From Streptococcus mitis subsp. hohhotensis (GTDB lineage Bacteria; Bacillota; Bacilli; Lactobacillales; Streptococcaceae), in assembly GCF_020089495.2 (NCBI RefSeq), contig NZ_JAIRCA020000011.1, positions 3,114 to 65,964 of the forward strand: a stretch of 62,851 nt of DNA. Reading direction: 5' to 3'. Shown here piece by piece: positions 32,744 through 43,353 of this stretch (position 1 is its first letter; each line of letters opens with the position of its first letter). A program made the translations under genes and the position numbers. The notes beneath the pieces were generated by a model. The model worked only from the letters and a program-made list of their open reading frames with translations. It was not told where the DNA came from and searched no databases.

Positions 32744-34732
32744 ATGAAAAAAAGTCAAGTGCTTGCTGTAGCGGGGGCTACCTTATTAGCGTCAGGAGTT
32801 CTAGCTGCGTGTTCAAACACTAGTTCAAATAATGCTAAACTAGCAAAAGATTACCAATATGTTTATCAAACAGATCCAGAAACTTTGGATTATATCGTCA
32901 GCAATATCGATTCAACATCATTCGTCACAACAAATGCTGTAGATGGTTTGTTGGCTAATGATAAATATGGTAACCTGGTTCCTTCTATTGCTGAATCATG
33001 GACAGTTTCAAAAGATGGTTTGACTTATACCTATAAAATCCGTAAGGATGCTAAATGGGTGACAGCAGAGGGAGAAGAATACGCTCCTGTCACTGCTAAA
33101 GACTTCGTTACTGGTTTGAAACATGCGGTAGATGGAAAATCAAAAGGACTTTCAATCGTTAGCTCTTCTATTAAGGGATTAGAAGCCTATATCAAGGGTG
33201 AAACAAGCGATTTTTCAACCGTTGGAGTAAAAGCACTTGATGATCAAACACTAGAATATACCTTGAACCAGCCAGAAACTTTCTGGAATGACAAGACAAC
33301 TAGTGGAGTTTTGATGCCGATTAATGAAGAATTCTTAACTTCAAAAGGGGAAGGTTTTGGTGCCCCAACAGATGCTAACTCTATTCTTTATAACGGTCCA
33401 TTTGTCTTAAAATCTGTAACTCCTAAATCATCTATCGAGATGGCTAAAAATGACGCATACTGGGATAAAGAAAATGTAAAAATTGAGAACGTTAAGTTCA
33501 CTTTCTGGGACGGTAAGGATCAAGATGTAATTGCCAAAGGTTTTTCTGATGGTCAATATAGCAAAGCTCGTATCTTCCCTACAAGTTCGACATATGAAAA
33601 ATATGCAGCTGACTTCAAAGATAACATTTACTTTAACGAACCAGGTGCGGGTGTTGCAACTGTCAGCTTGAACTATGGTCGTACAACTTATAACCACACT
33701 GCCAAAACAAGTGATGCCCAAAAGACATCTACTAAGAAAGCCTTGTTGAACAAGGAATTCCGTCAAGCCTTGAACTTTGCGGTAGATCGCAGTTCTTATT
33801 CGGCTCAAACAAATGGTACTGATGGAGCTGCAGTAGCCATCCGTAATACATTCGCACCATATAATCTTCAAGTTGGTAAGAAAACATTTGGTGAATTGGT
33901 ACAAGATAGCTTGGCTAAGACAAATTCTTCTACTTGGTCAAACGTGTCTCTAGCAGATTCTCAAAATGGACTTTACAATGAAGAAAAAGCTAAAGAAGTC
34001 TTTGCTAAAGCTAAATCAAGCTTGCAAGCTGAAGGTGTTGAATTCCCAATCCACTTGGATGCCTTGGTTATCCAAGAATCAACAGCGGTTGTAAACCGTG
34101 TTCAATCATTGAAACAATCAATTGAAAAAGTATTGGGTTCAGATAATGTTGTTGTAGACTTACAACAAATGACTCAAGCAGAAGCTTTACCAATTTCATT
34201 TAGCGCTCCAACAGCTAAAGAACAAGACTGGGATATCCATACATTGCTAGGATGGAACCCTGACTATCAAGATCCTTCTACTTTCTTGGATCAATTCGTC
34301 CTTAAGGGAGGAAGTACTCGTCTTTACCTTGGTATTGACCAAAACACAGATGCATCAGTAGTAAGCAAACTTGGTTTAGCTGACTATGGAAAATTACTTG
34401 ATGACGCAAACAGCGAAAACCAAGATGTTCAAAAACGTTATGAAAAATACGCGGTAGCACAAGCTTGGTTGACTGACAATGCTTTGACAATTCCAGTAAT
34501 GGCTTCTCCTAAAGAAACAGCCGTTTCATATGTTTCAAAAGTTCTACCATTTAGCTCTTCATATTCTGTAGCCGGCCTTAAAGGTGAAAATTCAGGATAC
34601 TTGAAGTACACTGAAGTTGGTGAAAAAGCAATCACTAAAGAAGAGTATGAAAAAGCTCGTGAAAAATGGTTGAAAGAAAAGACTGAGTCAAACGAGAAAG
34701 CTCAAAAAGAATTGGCAAGTCATGTGAAGTAA
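32744..34732 (+). CDS. amiA: Oligopeptide-binding lipoprotein AmiA
   Basis: A 662-residue SBP_bac_5 lipoprotein, the first gene of the ami operon. The lipobox LAAC lies at about residue 23. SIAESWTVSKDGLTYTYKIRK, YNGPFVLKS, the DLQQMTQAEALP and LGWNPDYQDPSTFLDQF segments, and the C-terminal KEEYEKAREKWLKEKTESNEKAQKELASHVK are like pneumococcal AmiA. It presents imported peptides, including signalling peptides, to AmiC/AmiD. AGGAG precedes the ATG. A leaky hairpin separates it from amiC. Confidence 0.92.
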   Translation: MKKSQVLAVAGATLLASGVLAACSNTSSNNAKLAKDYQYVYQTDPETLDYIVSNIDSTSFVTTNAVDGLLANDKYGNLVPSIAESWTVSKDGLTYTYKIRKDAKWVTAEGEEYAPVTAKDFVTGLKHAVDGKSKGLSIVSSSIKGLEAYIKGETSDFSTVGVKALDDQTLEYTLNQPETFWNDKTTSGVLMPINEEFLTSKGEGFGAPTDANSILYNGPFVLKSVTPKSSIEMAKNDAYWDKENVKIENVKFTFWDGKDQDVIAKGFSDGQYSKARIFPTSSTYEKYAADFKDNIYFNEPGAGVATVSLNYGRTTYNHTAKTSDAQKTSTKKALLNKEFRQALNFAVDRSSYSAQTNGTDGAAVAIRNTFAPYNLQVGKKTFGELVQDSLAKTNSSTWSNVSLADSQNGLYNEEKAKEVFAKAKSSLQAEGVEFPIHLDALVIQESTAVVNRVQSLKQSIEKVLGSDNVVVDLQQMTQAEALPISFSAPTAKEQDWDIHTLLGWNPDYQDPSTFLDQFVLKGGSTRLYLGIDQNTDASVVSKLGLADYGKLLDDANSENQDVQKRYEKYAVAQAWLTDNALTIPVMASPKETAVSYVSKVLPFSSSYSVAGLKGENSGYLKYTEVGEKAITKEEYEKAREKWLKEKTESNEKAQKELASHVK

Positions 34733-34744
34733 ATAATTTTCAAT

Positions 34745-34774
34745 AGAACTTTCTCTCCATGAGGAGAAGGTTCT
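34745..34774 (+). terminator. Partial terminator between amiA and amiC
   Basis: AGAACTTTCTCT pairs with GGAGAAGGTTCT (with G-U pairs) followed by TTTTGGG. The short T-run suggests partial termination, which would give more AmiA than permease, or an mRNA-stabilising hairpin. Confidence 0.6.
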
Positions 34775-34798
34775 TTTGGGATTTTTAAAGGAAATGAT

Positions 34799-36295
34799 AT
34801 GAAAAAATATATTTTTATGCGTGTTTTGCGGTCATTGGTTTCTATCTTCTTAGTAACAACCTTGACTTACACGATTATCTATACAATGGTTCCTCGAAAA
34901 TTGATTTTCAAACAGGATACCAACTATAACAAGATTGCGACAACTGCTGATAAACGTGATAACTATGAGAATACTGTTTATGAGCGTATGGGCTATATCG
35001 AGTACTACGATACCAAAGAGTTGCAAGAAAAAGCTAGCCAGATGGATGCCTCTGTAACTGTTGAAGCTAATGACACCAACAAGGCTATCTACGAAAAATA
35101 CATCAAACAAATCGGTCATGGTTGGACCTTGGGAGAATTTACTGAAAGTGGCCAATTTTACGCTACTCGTGAAATCCCAATTTTTGAACGTGTTTTCCAC
35201 TTCTATGCGAACTTGATTGACATTGACCATACTAATAAAATTCAAGACCCTGAAAATCCAGACTTGAAACGTTACCTTCGTTTCGAAAATGATCCAGCTA
35301 TCGGATGGTCATTGGTCGGTTCAGGAACAAAACACAAATATCTCTTGTACTTCAACAGTCAGTTCCCATTTGTGCATCAAAACTTTGTGAACATTAATTT
35401 AGGTGACTCTTATCCAACCTATGCTAATAGCCCTGTTTTACAGGTTATTACTCAAGGGCAAGGGCAAACAAAAACATCTCAAGTTCAGTTCCCAACAGGT
35501 AAGAAAACTTCTTCTGTAAATATTTACTCAAGAACCTACAAATCACCTAGTCAGGCTGACTCTCGTGAAGTAGCCAACTACGGAAAAGATGATCCTTATA
35601 CAGCTACGGAAAGTAACTACCAATATCCTTCTATGATTGCTAGTTCTGCTGTCGTTGGATTGATTGGTTTGCTGATTTCTTATGCGATTGCCGTGCCACT
35701 TGGTTCAGCTATGGCTCGCTTCAAGAACACTTGGATTGATAGCTTCTCAACAGGTGCTTTGACCTTCTTGATGGCTCTTCCAACAATTGCCTTGGTTTAT
35801 ATCGTTCGTTTGGCTGGTTCTTCAATCGGTTTGCCAGATTCATTCCCTATCTTGGGTGCTGGAGATTGGCGTTCGTATGTTTTACCAGCAGTGATCCTTG
35901 GTTTGTTGGGTGCTCCTGGTACAGCGATTTGGATTCGTCGTTACATGATTGACTTACAATCACAAGACTTTGTACGTTTTGCTCGTGCAAAAGGTTTGTC
36001 TGAAAAAGAAATTTCAAATAAACACATCTTTAAAAATGCCATGGTTCCGCTGGTTTCAGGAATTCCTGGTGCCGTTATCGGGGTTATCGGTGGTGCAACC
36101 CTTACTGAAACAGTCTTTGCCTTCCCAGGTATGGGTAAAATGTTGATTGACTCTGTAAAAGCATCTAATAACTCTATGGTCGTTGGTCTTGTCTTCATCT
36201 TTACATGTATTTCTATCTTCTCCCTTCTTTTAGGAGATATTTGGATGACGATTATTGACCCACGTATTAAATTGACTGAGAAAGGAGGCAAATAA
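34799..36295 (+). CDS. amiC: Oligopeptide ABC transporter permease AmiC
   Basis: A 498-residue permease, longer than typical OppB because of a large extracytoplasmic loop (about residues 35-275) after the first membrane helix, as known for AmiC. Five more helices form the BPD_transp_1 domain; the ATPase-contact EAA-type loop is [30 protein letters not shown]. With AmiD it forms the membrane channel. Its TAA overlaps the amiD start (ATAATG). Confidence 0.95.
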   Translation: MKKYIFMRVLRSLVSIFLVTTLTYTIIYTMVPRKLIFKQDTNYNKIATTADKRDNYENTVYERMGYIEYYDTKELQEKASQMDASVTVEANDTNKAIYEKYIKQIGHGWTLGEFTESGQFYATREIPIFERVFHFYANLIDIDHTNKIQDPENPDLKRYLRFENDPAIGWSLVGSGTKHKYLLYFNSQFPFVHQNFVNINLGDSYPTYANSPVLQVITQGQGQTKTSQVQFPTGKKTSSVNIYSRTYKSPSQADSREVANYGKDDPYTATESNYQYPSMIASSAVVGLIGLLISYAIAVPLGSAMARFKNTWIDSFSTGALTFLMALPTIALVYIVRLAGSSIGLPDSFPILGAGDWRSYVLPAVILGLLGAPGTAIWIRRYMIDLQSQDFVRFARAKGLSEKEISNKHIFKNAMVPLVSGIPGAVIGVIGGATLTETVFAFPGMGKMLIDSVKASNNSMVVGLVFIFTCISIFSLLLGDIWMTIIDPRIKLTEKGGK

Positions 36296-37221
36296 TGTCT
36301 ACAATCGATAAAGAAAAATTTCAGTTTGTAAAACGTGACGATTTTGCCTCTGAAGCCATTGATGCGCCAGCTTATTCATACTGGGGTTCAGTGTTTAGAC
36401 AATTTATGAAGAAAAAATCAACTGTAGTCATGTTGGGAATTTTGGTGGCTATCATTTTGATGAGTTTCATCTACCCAATGTTTTCTAAGTTTGATTTCAA
36501 TGATGTCAGCAAGGTAAACGACTTTAGTGCTCGTTATATCAAGCCAAATGCTGAGCATTGGTTCGGTACAGACAGTAATGGTAAATCTCTCTTTGACGGT
36601 GTCTGGTTCGGAGCTCGTAACTCTATCCTCATTTCTGTGATTGCGACAGTGATTAACTTAGTTATCGGTGTCTTTGTCGGTGGTATTTGGGGAATTTCAA
36701 AATCAGTAGACCGTGTGATGATGGAAGTTTACAACGTCATCTCAAATATCCCATCTCTTTTGATTGTCATTGTCTTGACTTACTCAATCGGAGCTGGATT
36801 CTGGAATCTGATTTTTGCCATGAGTGTAACAACATGGATTGGGATTGCCTTCATGATCCGTGTGCAAATCTTGCGTTATCGTGACTTGGAATACAACTTG
36901 GCGTCACGTACTTTGGGAACGCCAACATTGAAGATTGTTGCCAAAAATATCATGCCTCAATTGGTATCTGTTATTGTGACAACGATGACTCAAATGCTTC
37001 CAAGCTTTATCTCATACGAAGCTTTCTTGTCTTTCTTCGGTCTTGGATTACCGATTACAGTGCCAAGTTTGGGTCGTTTGATTTCAGATTATTCACAAAA
37101 CGTAACAACCAATGCTTACTTGTTCTGGATTCCATTGACAACTCTTGTCTTGGTATCCTTGTCCCTTTTCGTAGTTGGTCAAAACTTAGCGGATGCTAGT
37201 GATCCACGTACACATAGATAG
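36295..37221 (+). CDS. amiD: Oligopeptide ABC transporter permease AmiD
   Basis: A 308-residue OppC-type permease with about six helices. The [23 protein letters not shown] segment, and the EAA-like loop [22 protein letters not shown] for ATPase contact, are characteristic. It starts within the amiC stop region and is followed 8 nt later by amiE. Confidence 0.95.
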   Translation: MSTIDKEKFQFVKRDDFASEAIDAPAYSYWGSVFRQFMKKKSTVVMLGILVAIILMSFIYPMFSKFDFNDVSKVNDFSARYIKPNAEHWFGTDSNGKSLFDGVWFGARNSILISVIATVINLVIGVFVGGIWGISKSVDRVMMEVYNVISNIPSLLIVIVLTYSIGAGFWNLIFAMSVTTWIGIAFMIRVQILRYRDLEYNLASRTLGTPTLKIVAKNIMPQLVSVIVTTMTQMLPSFISYEAFLSFFGLGLPITVPSLGRLISDYSQNVTTNAYLFWIPLTTLVLVSLSLFVVGQNLADASDPRTHR

Positions 37222-37229
37222 GAGTAGAA

Positions 37230-38297
37230 ATGACAAAAGAAAAAAATGTAATTTTGACTGCTCGCGATATTGTCGTGGAATTTGACGTTCGTGACAAAGT
37301 ATTGACAGCCATTCGCGGCGTTTCCCTTGAACTAGTTGAAGGGGAAGTATTAGCCTTGGTAGGTGAGTCAGGATCAGGGAAATCTGTTTTGACAAAGACT
37401 TTCACAGGTATGCTTGAAGAAAATGGTCGTATTGCTCAAGGAAGTATTGACTACCGTGGTCAGGATTTGACATCTCTATCTTCTCACAAGGATTGGGAAC
37501 AAATTCGTGGTGCTAAGATTGCGACAATCTTCCAAGACCCAATGACTAGTTTGGACCCAATTAAAACAATTGGTAGTCAGATTACAGAAGTTATTGTGAA
37601 ACACCAAGGAAAAACAGCTAAAGAAGCGAAAGAATTGGCCATTGACTACATGAATAAGGTTGGGATTCCAGACGCAGATAGACGTTTTGATGAATACCCC
37701 TTCCAATATTCTGGAGGAATGCGTCAACGTATCGTTATTGCTATTGCCCTTGCCTGCCGACCTGATGTCTTGATCTGTGATGAGCCAACGACTGCCTTGG
37801 ATGTAACCATCCAAGCACAGATTATTGATTTGCTGAAATCTTTACAAAACGAGTACCATTTCACAACAATCTTTATCACCCACGACCTTGGTGTGGTAGC
37901 AAGTATTGCGGATAAGGTAGCGGTGATGTATGCAGGAGAAATCGTTGAGTATGGAACTGTTGAGGAAGTCTTCTATGACCCTCGCCATCCATATACATGG
38001 AGTCTCTTGTCAAGTTTGCCTCAGCTTGCTGATGATAAAGGGGATCTTTACTCAATCCCAGGAACACCTCCGTCACTTTATACTGACCTGAAAGGGGATG
38101 CTTTTGCCTTGCGTTCTGACTATGCAATGCAGATTGACTTCGAACAAAAAGCTCCTCAATTCTCAGTATCAGAGACGCATTGGGCTAAAACTTGGCTTCT
38201 TCATGAGGATGCTCCAAAAGTAGAAAAACCAGCTGTGATTGCAAATCTCCATGATAAGATTCGTGAAAAAATGGGATTTGCCCATCTGGCAGACTAG
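37230..38297 (+). CDS. amiE: Oligopeptide ABC transporter ATPase AmiE
   Basis: A 355-residue ATPase with Walker [11 protein letters not shown] (about residue 48), Q-loop, signature YSGGMRQR, Walker [13 protein letters not shown] and a switch His in FITHDLG. A C-terminal oligopeptide/dipeptide extension follows ([22 protein letters not shown]). It pairs with AmiF to energise uptake. TAGGAG precedes the ATG. Confidence 0.95.
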   Translation: MTKEKNVILTARDIVVEFDVRDKVLTAIRGVSLELVEGEVLALVGESGSGKSVLTKTFTGMLEENGRIAQGSIDYRGQDLTSLSSHKDWEQIRGAKIATIFQDPMTSLDPIKTIGSQITEVIVKHQGKTAKEAKELAIDYMNKVGIPDADRRFDEYPFQYSGGMRQRIVIAIALACRPDVLICDEPTTALDVTIQAQIIDLLKSLQNEYHFTTIFITHDLGVVASIADKVAVMYAGEIVEYGTVEEVFYDPRHPYTWSLLSSLPQLADDKGDLYSIPGTPPSLYTDLKGDAFALRSDYAMQIDFEQKAPQFSVSETHWAKTWLLHEDAPKVEKPAVIANLHDKIREKMGFAHLAD

Positions 38298-38307
38298 GAG
38301 GAAGGAA

Positions 38308-39234
38308 ATGTCTGAAAAATTAGTAGAAATCAAAGATTTAGAAATTTCCTTCGGTGAAGGAAGTAAGAAGTTTGTTGCGGTTAAAAATGCTAACTTCTTT
38401 ATCAACAAGGGAGAAACTTTCTCGCTTGTAGGTGAATCAGGAAGTGGGAAAACAACTATTGGTCGTGCCATCATCGGTCTAAATGATACAAGTAATGGAG
38501 ATATCATTTTTGATGGTCAAAAGATTAATGGTAAGAAATCGCGTGAACAAGCTGCGGAATTGATTCGTCGAATCCAGATGATTTTCCAAGACCCTGCCGC
38601 AAGTTTGAATGAACGTGCGACTGTTGATTATATTATTTCTGAGGGTCTTTACAATCACCGTTTGTTTAAGGATGAAGAAGAACGTAAAGAGAAGGTTCAA
38701 AATATTATCCGTGAAGTAGGTCTTCTTGCTGAGCACTTGACTCGTTACCCTCATGAGTTCTCAGGTGGTCAACGTCAACGTATCGGTATTGCCCGTGCCT
38801 TGGTGATGCAGCCAGACTTTGTTATTGCGGATGAGCCCATTTCAGCCTTGGACGTTTCTGTGCGTGCCCAAGTCTTGAACTTGCTCAAAAAATTCCAAAA
38901 AGAACTTGGTTTGACCTATCTCTTTATCGCCCATGACTTGTCGGTTGTTCGTTTTATTTCAGATCGTATCGCAGTTATTTATAAGGGTGTTATTGTAGAG
39001 GTTGCTGAAACAGAAGAATTGTTTAACAATCCAATTCATCCATATACTCAAGCCTTGCTTTCAGCGGTACCAATTCCAGATCCAATCTTGGAACGTAAGA
39101 AGGTCTTGAAGGTTTATGACCCAAGTCAACACGACTATGAGACTGATAAGCCGTCTATGGTTGAAATCCGCCCAGGTCACTATATTTGGGCTAACCAAGC
39201 CGAATTGGCACGTTATCAAAAAGGACTAAACTAA
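38308..39234 (+). CDS. amiF: Oligopeptide ABC transporter ATPase AmiF
   Basis: A 308-residue ATPase with Walker [11 protein letters not shown], signature FSGGQRQR, Walker [13 protein letters not shown] and switch FIAHDLS. ATG 38308 follows GGAGGAAGG; an upstream in-frame start inside amiE is ignored. It ends the ami operon and is followed by a very strong terminator. Confidence 0.95.
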   Translation: MSEKLVEIKDLEISFGEGSKKFVAVKNANFFINKGETFSLVGESGSGKTTIGRAIIGLNDTSNGDIIFDGQKINGKKSREQAAELIRRIQMIFQDPAASLNERATVDYIISEGLYNHRLFKDEEERKEKVQNIIREVGLLAEHLTRYPHEFSGGQRQRIGIARALVMQPDFVIADEPISALDVSVRAQVLNLLKKFQKELGLTYLFIAHDLSVVRFISDRIAVIYKGVIVEVAETEELFNNPIHPYTQALLSAVPIPDPILERKKVLKVYDPSQHDYETDKPSMVEIRPGHYIWANQAELARYQKGLN

Positions 39235-39238
39235 GAAT

Positions 39239-39287
39239 GGTTTTATAATTTCCATGTCAATTTTTATGGAAATTATAAACCTTTTTT
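39239..39287 (+). terminator. ami operon terminator
   Basis: A 16-bp stem (GGTTTTATAATTTCCAT against ATGGAAATTATAAACC, one bulged T) with a 10-nt loop and T7 tail. Confidence 0.93.
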
Positions 39288-39308
39288 TGTTGAATTGATT
39301 TGAAAAAA

Positions 39309-39332
39309 CTTTGAAATTATCCTGAAAGAATT
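39309..39332 (+). repeat. 24-bp direct repeat flanking the mle segment, left copy
   Basis: CTTTGAAATTATCCTGAAAG plus AATT; it recurs at 43217-43240 with one mismatch, at the end of an IS630-like fragment. The stretch from the ami terminator to 39480 otherwise holds no gene; it is AT-rich with GAATT/TTTTCGAAA motifs. Confidence 0.65.
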
Positions 39333-39480
39333 TTCGAAAGAAATAGAATTCTTAGAAAATCATTGAATTATAGTGAGATGAAATAAAATCTGAACAACTT
39401 TATTAGGAAAGTCAAATTAATTTCTAGAAAAGTTTTAGAAGTCAAAGTGTACTATTCTAGTTTCAATCTACTATAGTCTA

Positions 39481-39595
39481 ATACTCTTCGAAAATCTCTT
39501 CAAACCACGTCAGCTCTATCTACCACCTTAAAACAGTGTTTTGAGCAACCTGAGGCTAGCTTCCTAGTTTTCTTTTTGATTTTCATTGAGTATAA
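39481..39595 (+). repeat. BOX element
   Basis: Starts ATACTCTTCGAAAATCTCTT, continues CAAACCACGTCAGCTC, has a partial boxB (AAAACAGTGTTTTGAGC) and ends TTGATTTTCATTGAGTATAA. It lies between amiF and the convergent mleR gene. Confidence 0.9.
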
Positions 39596-39608
39596 TATCT
39601 ACAATGTA

Positions 39609-39648
39609 AAAAACTCTAGCTATCAGTTCATTGATAGTTAGAGTTTTT
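39609..39648 (-). terminator. mleR terminator
   Basis: A 17-bp stem (AAAAACTCTAGCTATCA with TGATAGTTAGAGTTTTT, one G-U) and a 6-nt loop at the mleR stop codon. Confidence 0.9.
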
Positions 39649-39649
39649 T

Positions 39650-40528
39650 CTATTCATATGATTTAAGGAGTTTAAATAAGGCTTCTATTTCTGATGACGG
39701 TGTAGCTGATTTAAGGTAAGCGTAGTAAACTGTAAAAGTTATCTTATCCTTCGGTATAAGAGGGATTTTTATTAAATCATCATCTTCATCAGAAAGTGCG
39801 ATATCAGCCAGTAAACTAAGGCCAATCCCTTTCTTTAAAAGTTCTTTAAGAATGACAATGTCATCAGTCTTAAAGAATATTTCTGCCTTGTTTTGATGCT
39901 TCTGATTAAGCGTTTCAAAAGCTTTCAGGTGAACAAAGTGTTCGTCTAAGAGTATAAAGGATTGATCTACTAATTCTTCAAAAGCGAGGGAAGGAACAGT
40001 GGCAAAAGGATGGTTCTTAGATAAAACGACATACAGTTCTTTATGAAATAGCTCGTGTGTCTCTATTGAAGGATAATTGAGAGGTTCAATCAAACCGAGT
40101 AGGCTTGCATTAAGGTCTCCCTTAAGGAGAAGGTTTAATAACTCTACGGAGCCACCGCGGATAGGGCGTATCTTTTTTAAAAAATCGAATTTATCTTTTT
40201 CGTTTAAGGCAGCAAAGAGATACTGAATGATAATAGGAGGGAATCCTACAGTAGAGTATTGTGCCAAGGAGCGATTAATTTCTTTGCGAGTAGAAATGAC
40301 CTCAGGTAAAATCAGTTCTGTATGCTTTAGAAGGATTTGTCCTTGAGGAGTTAGCTTGAAGGAACGATGCGAGGGGTCATGGTGAATCAATTTGCAGTTA
40401 AAGGATTCCTCTAAGCGCTTGATAGCATAAGAAATAGATGGTTGGCTGACTTTATGTTGTTTTGCTACTTCTGTATAGGATTGAAGCTGGCAGAGGTCAT
40501 AGAAATATTGTAGATCTTTTAAATTCAT
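39650..40528 (-). CDS. mleR: LysR-family regulator, probable MleR
   Basis: A 292-residue LysR regulator. The N-terminal winged helix (MNLKDLQYFYDLCQLQSYTEVAKQHKVSQPSISYAIKRLEESF) resembles lactic-bacterial MleR, and the co-inducer domain follows (about 90-292). Its position near malolactic enzyme supports activation of that gene by L-malate. Unusually, an XRE gene lies between it and the enzyme gene on the same strand as mleR. Other LysR regulators cannot be excluded from sequence alone. Confidence 0.8.
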   Translation of the reverse strand: MNLKDLQYFYDLCQLQSYTEVAKQHKVSQPSISYAIKRLEESFNCKLIHHDPSHRSFKLTPQGQILLKHTELILPEVISTRKEINRSLAQYSTVGFPPIIIQYLFAALNEKDKFDFLKKIRPIRGGSVELLNLLLKGDLNASLLGLIEPLNYPSIETHELFHKELYVVLSKNHPFATVPSLAFEELVDQSFILLDEHFVHLKAFETLNQKHQNKAEIFFKTDDIVILKELLKKGIGLSLLADIALSDEDDDLIKIPLIPKDKITFTVYYAYLKSATPSSEIEALFKLLKSYE

Positions 40529-40655
40529 ATGGGTTCACTTTCATTAGTTGGAGAAGGAAAATAAGTGGAAAACAGCAGATAAATAATTTTTATCCGTATC
40601 CTATAATTTGACTATACGAGTATTCACCAGTTAAAATGTAAGTGAGTCAGGGATC

Positions 40656-41006
40656 TCAAAGGTTATCTAAGATACTCTCAAAAATGACCAACATTTTTTC
40701 TCGTTTATCAATTGGGAGCTGTTTAATCTTCATGTTGATTCTTTTGAGTGAAAGATTGTCACTCTTATCAGAGGTTGATTCAAGGCTATCAAAATTGAAA
40801 AATTCCTCTGGGGTCATTTCTAGGGCGTCAATCACTTTTTCAAGACTGTGAATGGTCAGATTCACATTTTGGTTTTCAAGTTGATTGATATACTTAAGCC
40901 CGAGTCCTGCTTGTTCCGAAAGTTCTTCCTGGCTCATTTTATTCTGTGTTCGAAAATATTTCACTTTTTGGGAAATATATTGTTGTAAATAGTTTTTAGT
41001 TGTCAT
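40656..41006 (-). CDS. XRE-family transcriptional regulator
   Basis: A 116-residue protein with an N-terminal helix-turn-helix (KVKYFRTQNKMSQEELSEQAGLGLKYINQLEN, about residues 12-45) and a helical C terminus. It resembles the repressor of the tatD element over its first 75 residues (AGLG, HSLEKV.DALEMTPEEFFNF). No Shine-Dalgarno precedes ATG 41006, but TATTCT lies 6 nt before it, so translation may be leaderless. It is divergent from the malolactic enzyme gene and may control it or be the relic of another element. Confidence 0.82.
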   Translation of the reverse strand: MTTKNYLQQYISQKVKYFRTQNKMSQEELSEQAGLGLKYINQLENQNVNLTIHSLEKVIDALEMTPEEFFNFDSLESTSDKSDNLSLKRINMKIKQLPIDKREKMLVIFESILDNL

Positions 41007-41193
41007 ATAAATAGAATACAAGTTTTATATGACAAAAAAACACCTTAAAAAATACAAAGTATTACATAACATACCTATATGATATTTATTTTAATTAGGA
41101 TTGTCAATTTGTATGATTGGTTTATTTTACTCGAAACTTTTAGTAAAGAGAGATCATCGAGAGTTTGATGAGTTCAGAAATTTATAACATATT

Positions 41194-41253
41194 ATACAAT
41201 TGTATTATTTAAACAACAACGTTTTACAAACAATTCGTTTCATGTGGTATAAT
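41194..41253 (+). promoter_or_regulatory. mle promoter and palindromic operator candidate
   Basis: The 270-bp divergent gap contains a perfect 12-bp palindrome ATACAATTGTAT (41194-41205), a candidate operator for MleR or the XRE protein. An extended -10 TGGTATAAT (TATAAT at 41248-41253) lies 23 nt before the mle start. No good cre site was found. Confidence 0.6.
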
Positions 41254-41276
41254 ATAAGTAAAAAGGAGGTTGCACT

Positions 41277-42902
41277 ATGACTGCACATGATATTTTAAAC
41301 AACCCTTTCCTTAATAAAGGTACTGCCTTTACCTTAGAGGAGCGAAAGGAACTAGGTCTTATTGGTTTACTGCCACCGTATGTTCAAACGATTGAAGAGC
41401 AAGCGGCGCAAACTTATGCACAAATGCAAACAAAAGCCAATGATTTGGAAAAACGTCTTTTCCTAATGGAAATTTTTAATACCAACCGGACTCTTTTCTA
41501 TTACCTCTTTTCTCAACATTTGGAGGAATTCAATCCAATTGTATACGATCCAACCATTGCAGATACCATTGAAGGCTATAGTGATCTCTTTGTAGATCCA
41601 CAATATGCGGGATATCTTGATATCAATCATCCTGAAAATATTGAAGCCACTTTGAAAAATGCTGCTGGGGATCGCGAGATTCGTCTCATTGTTGTAACAG
41701 ATGCAGAAGGAATCCTTGGAATCGGTGACTGGGGAACAAATGGTGTCGATATTTCTGTCGGGAAATTGATGGTCTACACGGGTGCTGCTGGAATCGATCC
41801 TTCTATGGTCCTTCCTTTAGTTATTGATGCAGGGACTAACCGTGAAGAACTTCGTAACAATCCTAATTACTTAGGAAATCGTCACGAACGGGTTCGCGGA
41901 GATCGTTACTACGACTTCATTGACCAATTTGTTCAAACAGCAGAACGTCTCTTTCCTAAACTCTACCTTCACTGGGAAGATTTCGGCCGCTCGAATGCTG
42001 CCAATATTCTTGAAAAATACCGGAAGCAAATTCCAACTTTTAATGATGATATTCAAGGTACAGGAATCGTTACCTTAGGTGGTATCTTTGGTTCATTGGA
42101 TATTAGTGGTGAAAAATTAACAGATCAAGTTTATCTCTGCTATGGTGGTGGTACTGCAGGTGCAGGAATTGCCTCTCGTGTTCTTCGTGAAATGGTGAGT
42201 GAAGGTCTTTCTGAAGAAGAAGCCTATAAACGTTTCTTTATGGTTGATAAGCAGGGTCTTCTCTTTGATGACATGGATGACCTAACCCCTGAACAAAAAC
42301 CGTTTGCTAAGAAACGTGCTGACTTTAGTAACGCAGACAAGTTGACTGACCTGCTTGAAGTAGTGAAGACTGTGAAGCCAACCATTCTTGTAGGAACTTC
42401 GACTCAGCCTAATACCTTCACTAAAGAAATAGTAGAGGCTATGTGTGAAAACACAGAACGTCCAATGATCTTCCCTTTGTCAAATCCAACTAAATTGGCA
42501 GAAGCTAGCGCCAAAGATTTGATTGAATGGTCAGATGGCAAAGCTTTTGTCGCAACAGGAATTCCTGCTGATACGGTTTCTTATAAAGGTGTAGACTATG
42601 TGATTGGTCAAGCAAATAATGCCCTGATTTACCCAGGTCTTGGTCTAGGTATGCTGGCTTCTGAAGCAAGTCTTTTGACTGATGAAATGATTGGAGCAGC
42701 GGCGCATTCATTGAGTGGTATTGTCAATCCAGGCCAACCAGGAGCTCCTGTCTTGCCACCATTCAAGTATGTAGCAGATGTTTCTATTAAAGTAGCAGAA
42801 GCAGTCGCTAAAAAAGCACAAGAGCAAGGTCTTGCACGCGCTAAGGAAACAGATATGGCCAAAGCAGTTCGTGATTTGAAGTGGTATCCAGAGTATAAAT
42901 AA
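41277..42902 (+). CDS. mleS: Malolactic enzyme
   Basis: A 541-residue NAD- and Mn-dependent enzyme of the malic-enzyme family that decarboxylates L-malate to L-lactate, raising pH and yielding energy. Segments: [61 protein letters not shown] [41 protein letters not shown] and [14 protein letters not shown]. Length is typical for malolactic rather than malic enzyme. AAGGAGG precedes the ATG. The usual malate permease gene mleP does not follow. Confidence 0.9.
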   Translation: MTAHDILNNPFLNKGTAFTLEERKELGLIGLLPPYVQTIEEQAAQTYAQMQTKANDLEKRLFLMEIFNTNRTLFYYLFSQHLEEFNPIVYDPTIADTIEGYSDLFVDPQYAGYLDINHPENIEATLKNAAGDREIRLIVVTDAEGILGIGDWGTNGVDISVGKLMVYTGAAGIDPSMVLPLVIDAGTNREELRNNPNYLGNRHERVRGDRYYDFIDQFVQTAERLFPKLYLHWEDFGRSNAANILEKYRKQIPTFNDDIQGTGIVTLGGIFGSLDISGEKLTDQVYLCYGGGTAGAGIASRVLREMVSEGLSEEEAYKRFFMVDKQGLLFDDMDDLTPEQKPFAKKRADFSNADKLTDLLEVVKTVKPTILVGTSTQPNTFTKEIVEAMCENTERPMIFPLSNPTKLAEASAKDLIEWSDGKAFVATGIPADTVSYKGVDYVIGQANNALIYPGLGLGMLASEASLLTDEMIGAAAHSLSGIVNPGQPGAPVLPPFKYVADVSIKVAEAVAKKAQEQGLARAKETDMAKAVRDLKWYPEYK

Positions 42903-42997
42903 TTCATTTCTGTTGCCTATCCTCGGGATACTTGGCTTATTTTGGATATGTTAGCAATCTACAGAGTTGATAACCGAAAAGTAAAGAGATTGTCGTA

Positions 42998-43026
42998 TTG
43001 ACTATTGGTTTTAAACAATATAAAAT
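42998..43026 (+). promoter_or_regulatory. Orphan promoter after mle
   Basis: TTGACT (42998-43003), exactly 17-nt spacer, TAAAAT (43021-43026). It points at the IS fragment and may be what is left of that element's or a lost gene's promoter. Confidence 0.5.
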
Positions 43027-43104
43027 AACTGTCGATTTTTTGTCCGACTGCCAAGAGTCAGTTTAATACTATACTAAAATCAAAACGCATTATATAATAG
43101 TGAT

Positions 43105-43233
43105 ATGAAATCAACCAAAGAAGAAATACAAGCCATCAAAACACTTTTAAAAGACTTTAGTACAACTAAATACCATAAAAGTCTTCAAATCGTTCTATTT
43201 TGTCTAATGGGCAAATCTTTGAAATTATCCTAA
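43105..43233 (+). pseudogene. IS630-like transposase fragment
   Basis: A 42-codon frame starting MKSTKEEIQAIKTLLKDF and containing KYHKSLQIVLFCLMGKS. This resembles the N-terminal winged-helix part of IS630-family transposases (KYHKRLQAILFRLMG-type). It stops after about 40 residues, and no catalytic DDE part follows. Degenerate remnant; the family is inferred from memory. Confidence 0.5.
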
Positions 43234-43240
43234 AAGAATT
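43217..43240 (+). repeat. 24-bp direct repeat flanking the mle segment, right copy
   Basis: Matches 39309-39332 except for one base. The two copies enclose mleR, the XRE gene, mleS and the IS fragment, about 3.9 kb. Confidence 0.65.
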
Positions 43241-43256
43241 GAAAGAATTATGAAAG

Positions 43257-43271
43257 AATTTTCGAAAAATT
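43257..43271 (+). promoter_or_regulatory. CodY-like box upstream of the trpXYZ-like operon
   Basis: AATTTTCGAAAAATT matches the CodY consensus at 13 of 15 positions; a second weaker site (AAAATTCTGAAATAT) overlaps further downstream at about 43277-43291, just before the -35. Confidence 0.5.
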
Positions 43272-43292
43272 TTAAAAAATTCTGAAATATTC

Positions 43293-43321
43293 TTGACAGC
43301 TGATGAAAAAGGTGTTAAGAT
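43293..43321 (+). promoter_or_regulatory. Promoter of the trpXYZ-like operon
   Basis: TTGACA (43293-43298), 17-nt spacer, TAAGAT (43316-43321). Transcription should begin near 43328, giving a leader of about 290 nt. Confidence 0.85.
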
Positions 43322-43353
43322 AGGAAACATCAAAAAAGAAAGCAGAAAAAGAA

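Noticed and set aside
41200..41250. cre site in the mle promoter (AACGTTTTAC)
   Set aside because: Only the CG core and a few positions match the consensus; several conserved positions fail.
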